Assembly: GCF_958298935.1 (NCBI RefSeq)
Contig: NC_084935.1
Location: 13,202,501-13,266,500, forward strand
Length of the DNA: 64,000 bases
DNA from: Phragmites australis
Taxonomy: Eukaryota; Streptophyta; Magnoliopsida; Poales; Poaceae
Direction: 5' to 3'
Part shown: positions 1 through 11,755 of the stretch, piece after piece
How the letters are laid out: each line of letters opens with the position of its first letter
Numbering within the stretch: position 1 is the first letter of the stretch
Position numbers and translations under genes: made by a program
Notes under the pieces: model-generated
Told to the model about the DNA's origin: nothing
Seen by the model: the letters and a program-made list of their open reading frames with translations, nothing else
The model's database searches: none

Positions 1-39
1 CGCCGGGGAGCGGGCGGGGGAGGCGGCGCGGAAGGCGCG

Positions 40-70
40 CATAAGGGGGGAGGAGGAGGCAGAGTATGTC
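40..70 (+). promoter_or_regulatory. 5S upstream Pol III promoter elements (representative unit)
   Basis: Plant 5S genes use a TATA-like site near -28, GC near -12 and C at -1. Here ATAAGG lies at about -30 to -25, GC at -12/-11 and C at -1. The TATA site is weak, followed by a purine-rich GGGGGGAGGAGGAGG stretch. The same upstream block precedes every gene in array 1 whether the preceding spacer is short or long. Confidence 0.7.
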
Positions 71-190
71 GGATGCGATCATACCAGCACTAAAGCACCG
101 GATCCCATCAGAACTCCGAAGTTAAGCGTGCTTGGGCGAGAGTAGTACTAGGATGGGTGACCTCCTGGGAAGTCCTCGTGTTGCATTCCC
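71..190 (+). rRNA. 5S rRNA gene, unit 1 (short spacer follows)
   Basis: This 120-nt gene encodes the 5S rRNA of the large ribosomal subunit, transcribed by RNA polymerase III. It starts GGATGCGATC and ends TTGCATTCCC. The internal promoter is present: box A at gene positions about 50-64 (AGTTAAGCGTGCTTG), the intermediate element near 67-72, and box C about 80-97 (AGGATGGGTGACCTCCTG). A T5 run follows 2 nt after the 3' end. It serves as the reference for the other units. Confidence 0.98.
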
Positions 191-192
191 CC

Positions 193-197
193 TTTTT
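193..197 (+). terminator. Pol III T5 terminator of 5S unit 1
   Basis: TTTTT begins two bases past the gene end, as expected for Pol III termination. It recurs at the same offset in the array 1 units. A second run of 10-12 T (here 250-260) lies about 60 bp further on and could act as a fail-safe. Confidence 0.8.
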
Positions 198-412
198 GCT
201 TAATTTTCCTCGCGTTCATCCGCCTCGTTGTATTCGTTTTATTTCTAACTTTTTTTTTTTGCGCAACCGGATCGCGGCTCGAGCTTCGGCGGTGCACCGG
301 GAAGCGGGGCGACACCGCGCGGCAGGACGTGGGGCCCACGCGCGCCGGGGAGCGGGCGGGGGAGGCGGCGCGGAAGGCGCGCATAAGGGGGGAGGAGGAG
401 GCAGAGTATGTC

Positions 413-532
413 GGATGCGATCATACCAGCACTAAAGCACCGGATCCCATCAGAACTCCGAAGTTAAGCGTGCTTGGGCGAGAGTAGTACTAGGATGGGT
501 GACCTCCTGGGAAGTCCTCGTGTTGCATTCCC
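413..532 (+). rRNA. 5S rRNA gene, unit 2
   Basis: Consensus gene; a long spacer follows, with the AT-rich insert at 641-1245. Confidence 0.97.
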
Positions 533-640
533 CCTTTTTGCTTAATTTTCCTCGCGTTCATCCGCCTCGTTGTATTCGTTTTATTTCTAACTTTTTTTTT
601 TTGCGCAACCGGATCGCGGCTCGAGCTTCGGCGGTGCACC

Positions 641-1245
641 GAGATATAATAAATTCTGACTTACATATTCCGAGATACTGAGTTACATATTCCGAGATAT
701 AATAAATTCTGGGTCATTCCAGCACTTAGTTACATATTCCGAGTCATAGTAACTTCATGTAATATACATATTCCAAGTTATAGCAAATTCGTGTTATGTT
801 ACAGATTTCGAATCATAGTAAATTTCGGCGGTGCTGGAATCATAGTAACTTCATGCAAAAAAGATAGATTATCACAGTAAATTTCCGAGGTTACCGTTAG
901 GTTCAATTTCCGAGTCATAATAAATTCTAAATTATAGTAATTATGAGTCATGGTAAACTCGTTAGGATATATAATCCGAATCATAGTAAATTCCAGATAG
1001 GTTACATAATCCCAGTCATAGTAAATTCCGAGTCCGTGTAAACTCCAAGTCAGAAAATTCCGAGTCCTAGAATTTCCACAGCGATTTCAGAATACGGACC
1101 AGGCCGCCAGTCACTTTATTATTGCTAGGTATGATATTGGCACCAGATCGAGTCAACTGCGCAGCGTAAATCATAGAAAATTCCGAGTTATAGTAAATTC
1201 CGAATCTAAATTCCAAATCATAGTAAATTCTAAGTTATAGTAAAT
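641..1245. repeat. AT-rich insert of the long 5S spacer (first copy)
   Basis: This 605-bp block replaces the GC-rich middle of the short spacer, between GGTGCACC on the left and CGCGCGCCGGGG on the right. It consists of degenerate copies of a ~17-bp motif close to CGAGTCATAGTAAATTC. An unrelated stretch of about 85 bp lies at roughly 1080-1165. An 11-bp copy of the flanking spacer (TTCGGCGGTGC) is embedded at 824-834. The block recurs in each long unit at +228 to +832 from the gene start. Short ORFs in it follow the repeat and do not look coding. Confidence 0.9.
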
Positions 1246-1319
1246 CGCGCGCCGGGGAGCGGGCGGGGGAGGCGGCGCGGAAGGCGCGCATAAGGGGGGA
1301 GGAGGAGGCAGAGTATGTC

Positions 1320-1439
1320 GGATGCGATCATACCAGCACTAAAGCACCGGATCCCATCAGAACTCCGAAGTTAAGCGTGCTTGGGCGAGAGTAGTACTAG
1401 GATGGGTGACCTCCTGGGAAGTCCTCGTGTTGCATTCCC
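1320..1439 (+). rRNA. 5S rRNA gene, unit 3
   Basis: Consensus gene; a 342-bp short unit follows. Confidence 0.97.
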
Positions 1440-1661
1440 CCTTTTTGCTTAATTTTCCTCGCGTTCATCCGCCTCGTTGTATTCGTTTTATTTCTAACTT
1501 TTTTTTTTTGCGCAACCGGATCGCGGCTCGAGCTTCGGCGGTGCACCGGGAAGCGGGGCGACACCGCGCGGCAGGACGTGGGGCCCACGCGCGCCGGGGA
1601 GCGGGCGGGGGAGGCGGCGCGGAAGGCGCGCATAAGGGGGGAGGAGGAGGCAGAGTATGTC

Positions 1662-1781
1662 GGATGCGATCATACCAGCACTAAAGCACCGGATCCCATC
1701 AGAACTCCGAAGTTAAGCGTGCTTGGGCGAGAGTAGTACTAGGATGGGTGACCTCCTGGGAAGTCCTCGTGTTGCATTCCC
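1662..1781 (+). rRNA. 5S rRNA gene, unit 4
   Basis: Consensus gene; long unit, AT-rich insert at 1890-2494. Confidence 0.97.
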
Positions 1782-2568
1782 CCTTTTTGCTTAATTTTCC
1801 TCGCGTTCATCCGCCTCGTTGTATTCGTTTTATTTCTAACTTTTTTTTTTTGCGCAACCGGATCGCGGCTCGAGCTTCGGCGGTGCACCGAGATATAATA
1901 AATTCTGACTTACATATTCCGAGATACTGAGTTACATATTCCGAGATATAATAAATTCTGGGTCATTCCAGCACTTAGTTACATATTCCGAGTCATAGTA
2001 ACTTCATGTAATATACATATTCCAAGTTATAGCAAATTCGTGTTATGTTACAGATTTCGAATCATAGTAAATTTCGGCGGTGCTGGAATCATAGTAACTT
2101 CATGCAAAAAAGATAGATTATCACAGTAAATTTCCGAGGTTACCGTTAGGTTCAATTTCCGAGTCATAATAAATTCTAAATTATAGTAATTATGAGTCAT
2201 GGTAAACTCGTTAGGATATATAATCCGAATCATAGTAAATTCCAGATAGGTTACATAATCCCAGTCATAGTAAATTCCGAGTCCGTGTAAACTCCAAGTC
2301 AGAAAATTCCGAGTCCTAGAATTTCCACAGCGATTTCAGAATACGGACCAGGCCGCCAGTCACTTTATTATTGCTAGGTATGATATTGGCACCAGATCGA
2401 GTCAACTGCGCAGCGTAAATCATAGAAAATTCCGAGTTATAGTAAATTCCGAATCTAAATTCCAAATCATAGTAAATTCTAAGTTATAGTAAATCGCGCG
2501 CCGGGGAGCGGGCGGGGGAGGCGGCGCGGAAGGCGCGCATAAGGGGGGAGGAGGAGGCAGAGTATGTC

Positions 2569-2688
2569 GGATGCGATCATACCAGCACTAAAGCACCGGA
2601 TCCCATCAGAACTCCGAAGTTAAGCGTGCTTGGGCGAGAGTAGTACTAGGATGGGTGACCTCCTGGGAAGTCCTCGTGTTGCATTCCC
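2569..2688 (+). rRNA. 5S rRNA gene, unit 5
   Basis: Consensus gene; 342-bp short unit, first of two short units in a row. Confidence 0.97.
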
Positions 2689-2910
2689 CCTTTTTGCTTA
2701 ATTTTCCTCGCGTTCATCCGCCTCGTTGTATTCGTTTTATTTCTAACTTTTTTTTTTTGCGCAACCGGATCGCGGCTCGAGCTTCGGCGGTGCACCGGGA
2801 AGCGGGGCGACACCGCGCGGCAGGACGTGGGGCCCACGCGCGCCGGGGAGCGGGCGGGGGAGGCGGCGCGGAAGGCGCGCATAAGGGGGGAGGAGGAGGC
2901 AGAGTATGTC

Positions 2911-3030
2911 GGATGCGATCATACCAGCACTAAAGCACCGGATCCCATCAGAACTCCGAAGTTAAGCGTGCTTGGGCGAGAGTAGTACTAGGATGGGTGA
3001 CCTCCTGGGAAGTCCTCGTGTTGCATTCCC
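2911..3030 (+). rRNA. 5S rRNA gene, unit 6
   Basis: Consensus gene; its 333-bp unit lacks 9 bp of the downstream spacer (GTATTCGTT, lost next to a CGTT direct repeat). Confidence 0.97.
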
Positions 3031-3243
3031 CCTTTTTGCTTAATTTTCCTCGCGTTCATCCGCCTCGTTTTATTTCTAACTTTTTTTTTTTGCGCAACCG
3101 GATCGCGGCTCGAGCTTCGGCGGTGCACCGGGAAGCGGGGCGACACCGCGCGGCAGGACGTGGGGCCCACGCGCGCCGGGGAGCGGGCGGGGGAGGCGGC
3201 GCGGAAGGCGCGCATAAGGGGGGAGGAGGAGGCAGAGTATGTC

Positions 3244-3363
3244 GGATGCGATCATACCAGCACTAAAGCACCGGATCCCATCAGAACTCCGAAGTTAAGC
3301 GTGCTTGGGCGAGAGTAGTACTAGGATGGGTGACCTCCTGGGAAGTCCTCGTGTTGCATTCCC
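3244..3363 (+). rRNA. 5S rRNA gene, unit 7
   Basis: Consensus gene; long unit, AT-rich insert at 3472-4076. Confidence 0.97.
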
Positions 3364-4150
3364 CCTTTTTGCTTAATTTTCCTCGCGTTCATCCGCCTCG
3401 TTGTATTCGTTTTATTTCTAACTTTTTTTTTTTGCGCAACCGGATCGCGGCTCGAGCTTCGGCGGTGCACCGAGATATAATAAATTCTGACTTACATATT
3501 CCGAGATACTGAGTTACATATTCCGAGATATAATAAATTCTGGGTCATTCCAGCACTTAGTTACATATTCCGAGTCATAGTAACTTCATGTAATATACAT
3601 ATTCCAAGTTATAGCAAATTCGTGTTATGTTACAGATTTCGAATCATAGTAAATTTCGGCGGTGCTGGAATCATAGTAACTTCATGCAAAAAAGATAGAT
3701 TATCACAGTAAATTTCCGAGGTTACCGTTAGGTTCAATTTCCGAGTCATAATAAATTCTAAATTATAGTAATTATGAGTCATGGTAAACTCGTTAGGATA
3801 TATAATCCGAATCATAGTAAATTCCAGATAGGTTACATAATCCCAGTCATAGTAAATTCCGAGTCCGTGTAAACTCCAAGTCAGAAAATTCCGAGTCCTA
3901 GAATTTCCACAGCGATTTCAGAATACGGACCAGGCCGCCAGTCACTTTATTATTGCTAGGTATGATATTGGCACCAGATCGAGTCAACTGCGCAGCGTAA
4001 ATCATAGAAAATTCCGAGTTATAGTAAATTCCGAATCTAAATTCCAAATCATAGTAAATTCTAAGTTATAGTAAATCGCGCGCCGGGGAGCGGGCGGGGG
4101 AGGCGGCGCGGAAGGCGCGCATAAGGGGGGAGGAGGAGGCAGAGTATGTC

Positions 4151-4270
4151 GGATGCGATCATACCAGCACTAAAGCACCGGATCCCATCAGAACTCCGAA
4201 GTTAAGCGTGCTTGGGCGAGAGTAGTACTAGGATGGGTGACCTCCTGGGAAGTCCTCGTGTTGCATTCCC
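4151..4270 (+). rRNA. 5S rRNA gene, unit 8
   Basis: Consensus gene; 333-bp unit with the 9-bp spacer deletion. Confidence 0.97.
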
Positions 4271-4483
4271 CCTTTTTGCTTAATTTTCCTCGCGTTCATC
4301 CGCCTCGTTTTATTTCTAACTTTTTTTTTTTGCGCAACCGGATCGCGGCTCGAGCTTCGGCGGTGCACCGGGAAGCGGGGCGACACCGCGCGGCAGGACG
4401 TGGGGCCCACGCGCGCCGGGGAGCGGGCGGGGGAGGCGGCGCGGAAGGCGCGCATAAGGGGGGAGGAGGAGGCAGAGTATGTC

Positions 4484-4603
4484 GGATGCGATCATACCAG
4501 CACTAAAGCACCGGATCCCATCAGAACTCCGAAGTTAAGCGTGCTTGGGCGAGAGTAGTACTAGGATGGGTGACCTCCTGGGAAGTCCTCGTGTTGCATT
4601 CCC
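4484..4603 (+). rRNA. 5S rRNA gene, unit 9
   Basis: Consensus gene; long unit, AT-rich insert at 4712-5316. Confidence 0.97.
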
Positions 4604-5390
4604 CCTTTTTGCTTAATTTTCCTCGCGTTCATCCGCCTCGTTGTATTCGTTTTATTTCTAACTTTTTTTTTTTGCGCAACCGGATCGCGGCTCGAGCTTC
4701 GGCGGTGCACCGAGATATAATAAATTCTGACTTACATATTCCGAGATACTGAGTTACATATTCCGAGATATAATAAATTCTGGGTCATTCCAGCACTTAG
4801 TTACATATTCCGAGTCATAGTAACTTCATGTAATATACATATTCCAAGTTATAGCAAATTCGTGTTATGTTACAGATTTCGAATCATAGTAAATTTCGGC
4901 GGTGCTGGAATCATAGTAACTTCATGCAAAAAAGATAGATTATCACAGTAAATTTCCGAGGTTACCGTTAGGTTCAATTTCCGAGTCATAATAAATTCTA
5001 AATTATAGTAATTATGAGTCATGGTAAACTCGTTAGGATATATAATCCGAATCATAGTAAATTCCAGATAGGTTACATAATCCCAGTCATAGTAAATTCC
5101 GAGTCCGTGTAAACTCCAAGTCAGAAAATTCCGAGTCCTAGAATTTCCACAGCGATTTCAGAATACGGACCAGGCCGCCAGTCACTTTATTATTGCTAGG
5201 TATGATATTGGCACCAGATCGAGTCAACTGCGCAGCGTAAATCATAGAAAATTCCGAGTTATAGTAAATTCCGAATCTAAATTCCAAATCATAGTAAATT
5301 CTAAGTTATAGTAAATCGCGCGCCGGGGAGCGGGCGGGGGAGGCGGCGCGGAAGGCGCGCATAAGGGGGGAGGAGGAGGCAGAGTATGTC

Positions 5391-5510
5391 GGATGCGATC
5401 ATACCAGCACTAAAGCACCGGATCCCATCAGAACTCCGAAGTTAAGCGTGCTTGGGCGAGAGTAGTACTAGGATGGGTGACCTCCTGGGAAGTCCTCGTG
5501 TTGCATTCCC
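5391..5510 (+). rRNA. 5S rRNA gene, unit 10
   Basis: Consensus gene; 342-bp short unit. Confidence 0.97.
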
Positions 5511-5732
5511 CCTTTTTGCTTAATTTTCCTCGCGTTCATCCGCCTCGTTGTATTCGTTTTATTTCTAACTTTTTTTTTTTGCGCAACCGGATCGCGGCTC
5601 GAGCTTCGGCGGTGCACCGGGAAGCGGGGCGACACCGCGCGGCAGGACGTGGGGCCCACGCGCGCCGGGGAGCGGGCGGGGGAGGCGGCGCGGAAGGCGC
5701 GCATAAGGGGGGAGGAGGAGGCAGAGTATGTC

Positions 5733-5852
5733 GGATGCGATCATACCAGCACTAAAGCACCGGATCCCATCAGAACTCCGAAGTTAAGCGTGCTTGGGCG
5801 AGAGTAGTACTAGGATGGGTGACCTCCTGGGAAGTCCTCGTGTTGCATTCCC
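5733..5852 (+). rRNA. 5S rRNA gene, unit 11
   Basis: Consensus gene; long unit, AT-rich insert at 5961-6565. Confidence 0.97.
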
Positions 5853-6639
5853 CCTTTTTGCTTAATTTTCCTCGCGTTCATCCGCCTCGTTGTATTCGTT
5901 TTATTTCTAACTTTTTTTTTTTGCGCAACCGGATCGCGGCTCGAGCTTCGGCGGTGCACCGAGATATAATAAATTCTGACTTACATATTCCGAGATACTG
6001 AGTTACATATTCCGAGATATAATAAATTCTGGGTCATTCCAGCACTTAGTTACATATTCCGAGTCATAGTAACTTCATGTAATATACATATTCCAAGTTA
6101 TAGCAAATTCGTGTTATGTTACAGATTTCGAATCATAGTAAATTTCGGCGGTGCTGGAATCATAGTAACTTCATGCAAAAAAGATAGATTATCACAGTAA
6201 ATTTCCGAGGTTACCGTTAGGTTCAATTTCCGAGTCATAATAAATTCTAAATTATAGTAATTATGAGTCATGGTAAACTCGTTAGGATATATAATCCGAA
6301 TCATAGTAAATTCCAGATAGGTTACATAATCCCAGTCATAGTAAATTCCGAGTCCGTGTAAACTCCAAGTCAGAAAATTCCGAGTCCTAGAATTTCCACA
6401 GCGATTTCAGAATACGGACCAGGCCGCCAGTCACTTTATTATTGCTAGGTATGATATTGGCACCAGATCGAGTCAACTGCGCAGCGTAAATCATAGAAAA
6501 TTCCGAGTTATAGTAAATTCCGAATCTAAATTCCAAATCATAGTAAATTCTAAGTTATAGTAAATCGCGCGCCGGGGAGCGGGCGGGGGAGGCGGCGCGG
6601 AAGGCGCGCATAAGGGGGGAGGAGGAGGCAGAGTATGTC

Positions 6640-6759
6640 GGATGCGATCATACCAGCACTAAAGCACCGGATCCCATCAGAACTCCGAAGTTAAGCGTGC
6701 TTGGGCGAGAGTAGTACTAGGATGGGTGACCTCCTGGGAAGTCCTCGTGTTGCATTCCC
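6640..6759 (+). rRNA. 5S rRNA gene, unit 12
   Basis: Consensus gene; 342-bp short unit. Confidence 0.97.
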
Positions 6760-6981
6760 CCTTTTTGCTTAATTTTCCTCGCGTTCATCCGCCTCGTTGT
6801 ATTCGTTTTATTTCTAACTTTTTTTTTTTGCGCAACCGGATCGCGGCTCGAGCTTCGGCGGTGCACCGGGAAGCGGGGCGACACCGCGCGGCAGGACGTG
6901 GGGCCCACGCGCGCCGGGGAGCGGGCGGGGGAGGCGGCGCGGAAGGCGCGCATAAGGGGGGAGGAGGAGGCAGAGTATGTC

Positions 6982-7101
6982 GGATGCGATCATACCAGCA
7001 CTAAAGCACCGGATCCCATCAGAACTCCGAAGTTAAGCGTGCTTGGGCGAGAGTAGTACTAGGATGGGTGACCTCCTGGGAAGTCCTCGTGTTGCATTCC
7101 C
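6982..7101 (+). rRNA. 5S rRNA gene, unit 13
   Basis: Consensus gene; long unit, AT-rich insert at 7210-7814. Confidence 0.97.
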
Positions 7102-7888
7102 CCTTTTTGCTTAATTTTCCTCGCGTTCATCCGCCTCGTTGTATTCGTTTTATTTCTAACTTTTTTTTTTTGCGCAACCGGATCGCGGCTCGAGCTTCGG
7201 CGGTGCACCGAGATATAATAAATTCTGACTTACATATTCCGAGATACTGAGTTACATATTCCGAGATATAATAAATTCTGGGTCATTCCAGCACTTAGTT
7301 ACATATTCCGAGTCATAGTAACTTCATGTAATATACATATTCCAAGTTATAGCAAATTCGTGTTATGTTACAGATTTCGAATCATAGTAAATTTCGGCGG
7401 TGCTGGAATCATAGTAACTTCATGCAAAAAAGATAGATTATCACAGTAAATTTCCGAGGTTACCGTTAGGTTCAATTTCCGAGTCATAATAAATTCTAAA
7501 TTATAGTAATTATGAGTCATGGTAAACTCGTTAGGATATATAATCCGAATCATAGTAAATTCCAGATAGGTTACATAATCCCAGTCATAGTAAATTCCGA
7601 GTCCGTGTAAACTCCAAGTCAGAAAATTCCGAGTCCTAGAATTTCCACAGCGATTTCAGAATACGGACCAGGCCGCCAGTCACTTTATTATTGCTAGGTA
7701 TGATATTGGCACCAGATCGAGTCAACTGCGCAGCGTAAATCATAGAAAATTCCGAGTTATAGTAAATTCCGAATCTAAATTCCAAATCATAGTAAATTCT
7801 AAGTTATAGTAAATCGCGCGCCGGGGAGCGGGCGGGGGAGGCGGCGCGGAAGGCGCGCATAAGGGGGGAGGAGGAGGCAGAGTATGTC

Positions 7889-8008
7889 GGATGCGATCAT
7901 ACCAGCACTAAAGCACCGGATCCCATCAGAACTCCGAAGTTAAGCGTGCTTGGGCGAGAGTAGTACTAGGATGGGTGACCTCCTGGGAAGTCCTCGTGTT
8001 GCATTCCC
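7889..8008 (+). rRNA. 5S rRNA gene, unit 14
   Basis: Consensus gene; 342-bp short unit. Confidence 0.97.
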
Positions 8009-8230
8009 CCTTTTTGCTTAATTTTCCTCGCGTTCATCCGCCTCGTTGTATTCGTTTTATTTCTAACTTTTTTTTTTTGCGCAACCGGATCGCGGCTCGA
8101 GCTTCGGCGGTGCACCGGGAAGCGGGGCGACACCGCGCGGCAGGACGTGGGGCCCACGCGCGCCGGGGAGCGGGCGGGGGAGGCGGCGCGGAAGGCGCGC
8201 ATAAGGGGGGAGGAGGAGGCAGAGTATGTC

Positions 8231-8350
8231 GGATGCGATCATACCAGCACTAAAGCACCGGATCCCATCAGAACTCCGAAGTTAAGCGTGCTTGGGCGAG
8301 AGTAGTACTAGGATGGGTGACCTCCTGGGAAGTCCTCGTGTTGCATTCCC
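8231..8350 (+). rRNA. 5S rRNA gene, unit 15
   Basis: Consensus gene; long unit, AT-rich insert at 8459-9063. Confidence 0.97.
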
Positions 8351-9137
8351 CCTTTTTGCTTAATTTTCCTCGCGTTCATCCGCCTCGTTGTATTCGTTTT
8401 ATTTCTAACTTTTTTTTTTTGCGCAACCGGATCGCGGCTCGAGCTTCGGCGGTGCACCGAGATATAATAAATTCTGACTTACATATTCCGAGATACTGAG
8501 TTACATATTCCGAGATATAATAAATTCTGGGTCATTCCAGCACTTAGTTACATATTCCGAGTCATAGTAACTTCATGTAATATACATATTCCAAGTTATA
8601 GCAAATTCGTGTTATGTTACAGATTTCGAATCATAGTAAATTTCGGCGGTGCTGGAATCATAGTAACTTCATGCAAAAAAGATAGATTATCACAGTAAAT
8701 TTCCGAGGTTACCGTTAGGTTCAATTTCCGAGTCATAATAAATTCTAAATTATAGTAATTATGAGTCATGGTAAACTCGTTAGGATATATAATCCGAATC
8801 ATAGTAAATTCCAGATAGGTTACATAATCCCAGTCATAGTAAATTCCGAGTCCGTGTAAACTCCAAGTCAGAAAATTCCGAGTCCTAGAATTTCCACAGC
8901 GATTTCAGAATACGGACCAGGCCGCCAGTCACTTTATTATTGCTAGGTATGATATTGGCACCAGATCGAGTCAACTGCGCAGCGTAAATCATAGAAAATT
9001 CCGAGTTATAGTAAATTCCGAATCTAAATTCCAAATCATAGTAAATTCTAAGTTATAGTAAATCGCGCGCCGGGGAGCGGGCGGGGGAGGCGGCGCGGAA
9101 GGCGCGCATAAGGGGGGAGGAGGAGGCAGAGTATGTC

Positions 9138-9257
9138 GGATGCGATCATACCAGCACTAAAGCACCGGATCCCATCAGAACTCCGAAGTTAAGCGTGCTT
9201 GGGCGAGAGTAGTACTAGGATGGGTGACCTCCTGGGAAGTCCTCGTGTTGCATTCCC
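9138..9257 (+). rRNA. 5S rRNA gene, unit 16
   Basis: Consensus gene; 342-bp short unit. Confidence 0.97.
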
Positions 9258-9479
9258 CCTTTTTGCTTAATTTTCCTCGCGTTCATCCGCCTCGTTGTAT
9301 TCGTTTTATTTCTAACTTTTTTTTTTTGCGCAACCGGATCGCGGCTCGAGCTTCGGCGGTGCACCGGGAAGCGGGGCGACACCGCGCGGCAGGACGTGGG
9401 GCCCACGCGCGCCGGGGAGCGGGCGGGGGAGGCGGCGCGGAAGGCGCGCATAAGGGGGGAGGAGGAGGCAGAGTATGTC

Positions 9480-9599
9480 GGATGCGATCATACCAGCACT
9501 AAAGCACCGGATCCCATCAGAACTCCGAAGTTAAGCGTGCTTGGGCGAGAGTAGTACTAGGATGGGTGACCTCCTGGGAAGTCCTCGTGTTGCATTCCC
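9480..9599 (+). rRNA. 5S rRNA gene, unit 17
   Basis: Consensus gene; long unit, AT-rich insert at 9708-10312. Confidence 0.97.
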
Positions 9600-10386
9600 C
9601 CTTTTTGCTTAATTTTCCTCGCGTTCATCCGCCTCGTTGTATTCGTTTTATTTCTAACTTTTTTTTTTTGCGCAACCGGATCGCGGCTCGAGCTTCGGCG
9701 GTGCACCGAGATATAATAAATTCTGACTTACATATTCCGAGATACTGAGTTACATATTCCGAGATATAATAAATTCTGGGTCATTCCAGCACTTAGTTAC
9801 ATATTCCGAGTCATAGTAACTTCATGTAATATACATATTCCAAGTTATAGCAAATTCGTGTTATGTTACAGATTTCGAATCATAGTAAATTTCGGCGGTG
9901 CTGGAATCATAGTAACTTCATGCAAAAAAGATAGATTATCACAGTAAATTTCCGAGGTTACCGTTAGGTTCAATTTCCGAGTCATAATAAATTCTAAATT
10001 ATAGTAATTATGAGTCATGGTAAACTCGTTAGGATATATAATCCGAATCATAGTAAATTCCAGATAGGTTACATAATCCCAGTCATAGTAAATTCCGAGT
10101 CCGTGTAAACTCCAAGTCAGAAAATTCCGAGTCCTAGAATTTCCACAGCGATTTCAGAATACGGACCAGGCCGCCAGTCACTTTATTATTGCTAGGTATG
10201 ATATTGGCACCAGATCGAGTCAACTGCGCAGCGTAAATCATAGAAAATTCCGAGTTATAGTAAATTCCGAATCTAAATTCCAAATCATAGTAAATTCTAA
10301 GTTATAGTAAATCGCGCGCCGGGGAGCGGGCGGGGGAGGCGGCGCGGAAGGCGCGCATAAGGGGGGAGGAGGAGGCAGAGTATGTC

Positions 10387-10506
10387 GGATGCGATCATAC
10401 CAGCACTAAAGCACCGGATCCCATCAGAACTCCGAAGTTAAGCGTGCTTGGGCGAGAGTAGTACTAGGATGGGTGACCTCCTGGGAAGTCCTCGTGTTGC
10501 ATTCCC
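10387..10506 (+). rRNA. 5S rRNA gene, unit 18
   Basis: Consensus gene; 342-bp short unit. Confidence 0.97.
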
Positions 10507-10728
10507 CCTTTTTGCTTAATTTTCCTCGCGTTCATCCGCCTCGTTGTATTCGTTTTATTTCTAACTTTTTTTTTTTGCGCAACCGGATCGCGGCTCGAGC
10601 TTCGGCGGTGCACCGGGAAGCGGGGCGACACCGCGCGGCAGGACGTGGGGCCCACGCGCGCCGGGGAGCGGGCGGGGGAGGCGGCGCGGAAGGCGCGCAT
10701 AAGGGGGGAGGAGGAGGCAGAGTATGTC

Positions 10729-10848
10729 GGATGCGATCATACCAGCACTAAAGCACCGGATCCCATCAGAACTCCGAAGTTAAGCGTGCTTGGGCGAGAG
10801 TAGTACTAGGATGGGTGACCTCCTGGGAAGTCCTCGTGTTGCATTCCC
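10729..10848 (+). rRNA. 5S rRNA gene, unit 19
   Basis: Consensus gene; long unit, AT-rich insert at 10957-11561. The next unit is also long, the only long-long neighbour pair in the array. Confidence 0.97.
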
Positions 10849-11635
10849 CCTTTTTGCTTAATTTTCCTCGCGTTCATCCGCCTCGTTGTATTCGTTTTAT
10901 TTCTAACTTTTTTTTTTTGCGCAACCGGATCGCGGCTCGAGCTTCGGCGGTGCACCGAGATATAATAAATTCTGACTTACATATTCCGAGATACTGAGTT
11001 ACATATTCCGAGATATAATAAATTCTGGGTCATTCCAGCACTTAGTTACATATTCCGAGTCATAGTAACTTCATGTAATATACATATTCCAAGTTATAGC
11101 AAATTCGTGTTATGTTACAGATTTCGAATCATAGTAAATTTCGGCGGTGCTGGAATCATAGTAACTTCATGCAAAAAAGATAGATTATCACAGTAAATTT
11201 CCGAGGTTACCGTTAGGTTCAATTTCCGAGTCATAATAAATTCTAAATTATAGTAATTATGAGTCATGGTAAACTCGTTAGGATATATAATCCGAATCAT
11301 AGTAAATTCCAGATAGGTTACATAATCCCAGTCATAGTAAATTCCGAGTCCGTGTAAACTCCAAGTCAGAAAATTCCGAGTCCTAGAATTTCCACAGCGA
11401 TTTCAGAATACGGACCAGGCCGCCAGTCACTTTATTATTGCTAGGTATGATATTGGCACCAGATCGAGTCAACTGCGCAGCGTAAATCATAGAAAATTCC
11501 GAGTTATAGTAAATTCCGAATCTAAATTCCAAATCATAGTAAATTCTAAGTTATAGTAAATCGCGCGCCGGGGAGCGGGCGGGGGAGGCGGCGCGGAAGG
11601 CGCGCATAAGGGGGGAGGAGGAGGCAGAGTATGTC

Positions 11636-11755
11636 GGATGCGATCATACCAGCACTAAAGCACCGGATCCCATCAGAACTCCGAAGTTAAGCGTGCTTGG
11701 GCGAGAGTAGTACTAGGATGGGTGACCTCCTGGGAAGTCCTCGTGTTGCATTCCC
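11636..11755 (+). rRNA. 5S rRNA gene, unit 20
   Basis: Consensus gene; long unit, AT-rich insert at 11864-12468, with no short unit before it. Confidence 0.97.

Noticed and set aside
799..984. 61-aa minus-strand ORF in each AT-rich spacer insert
   Set aside because: It follows the degenerate 17-bp motif, and its length is explained by AT-rich repeat structure. One copy just gains 3 codons from a 9-bp duplication.
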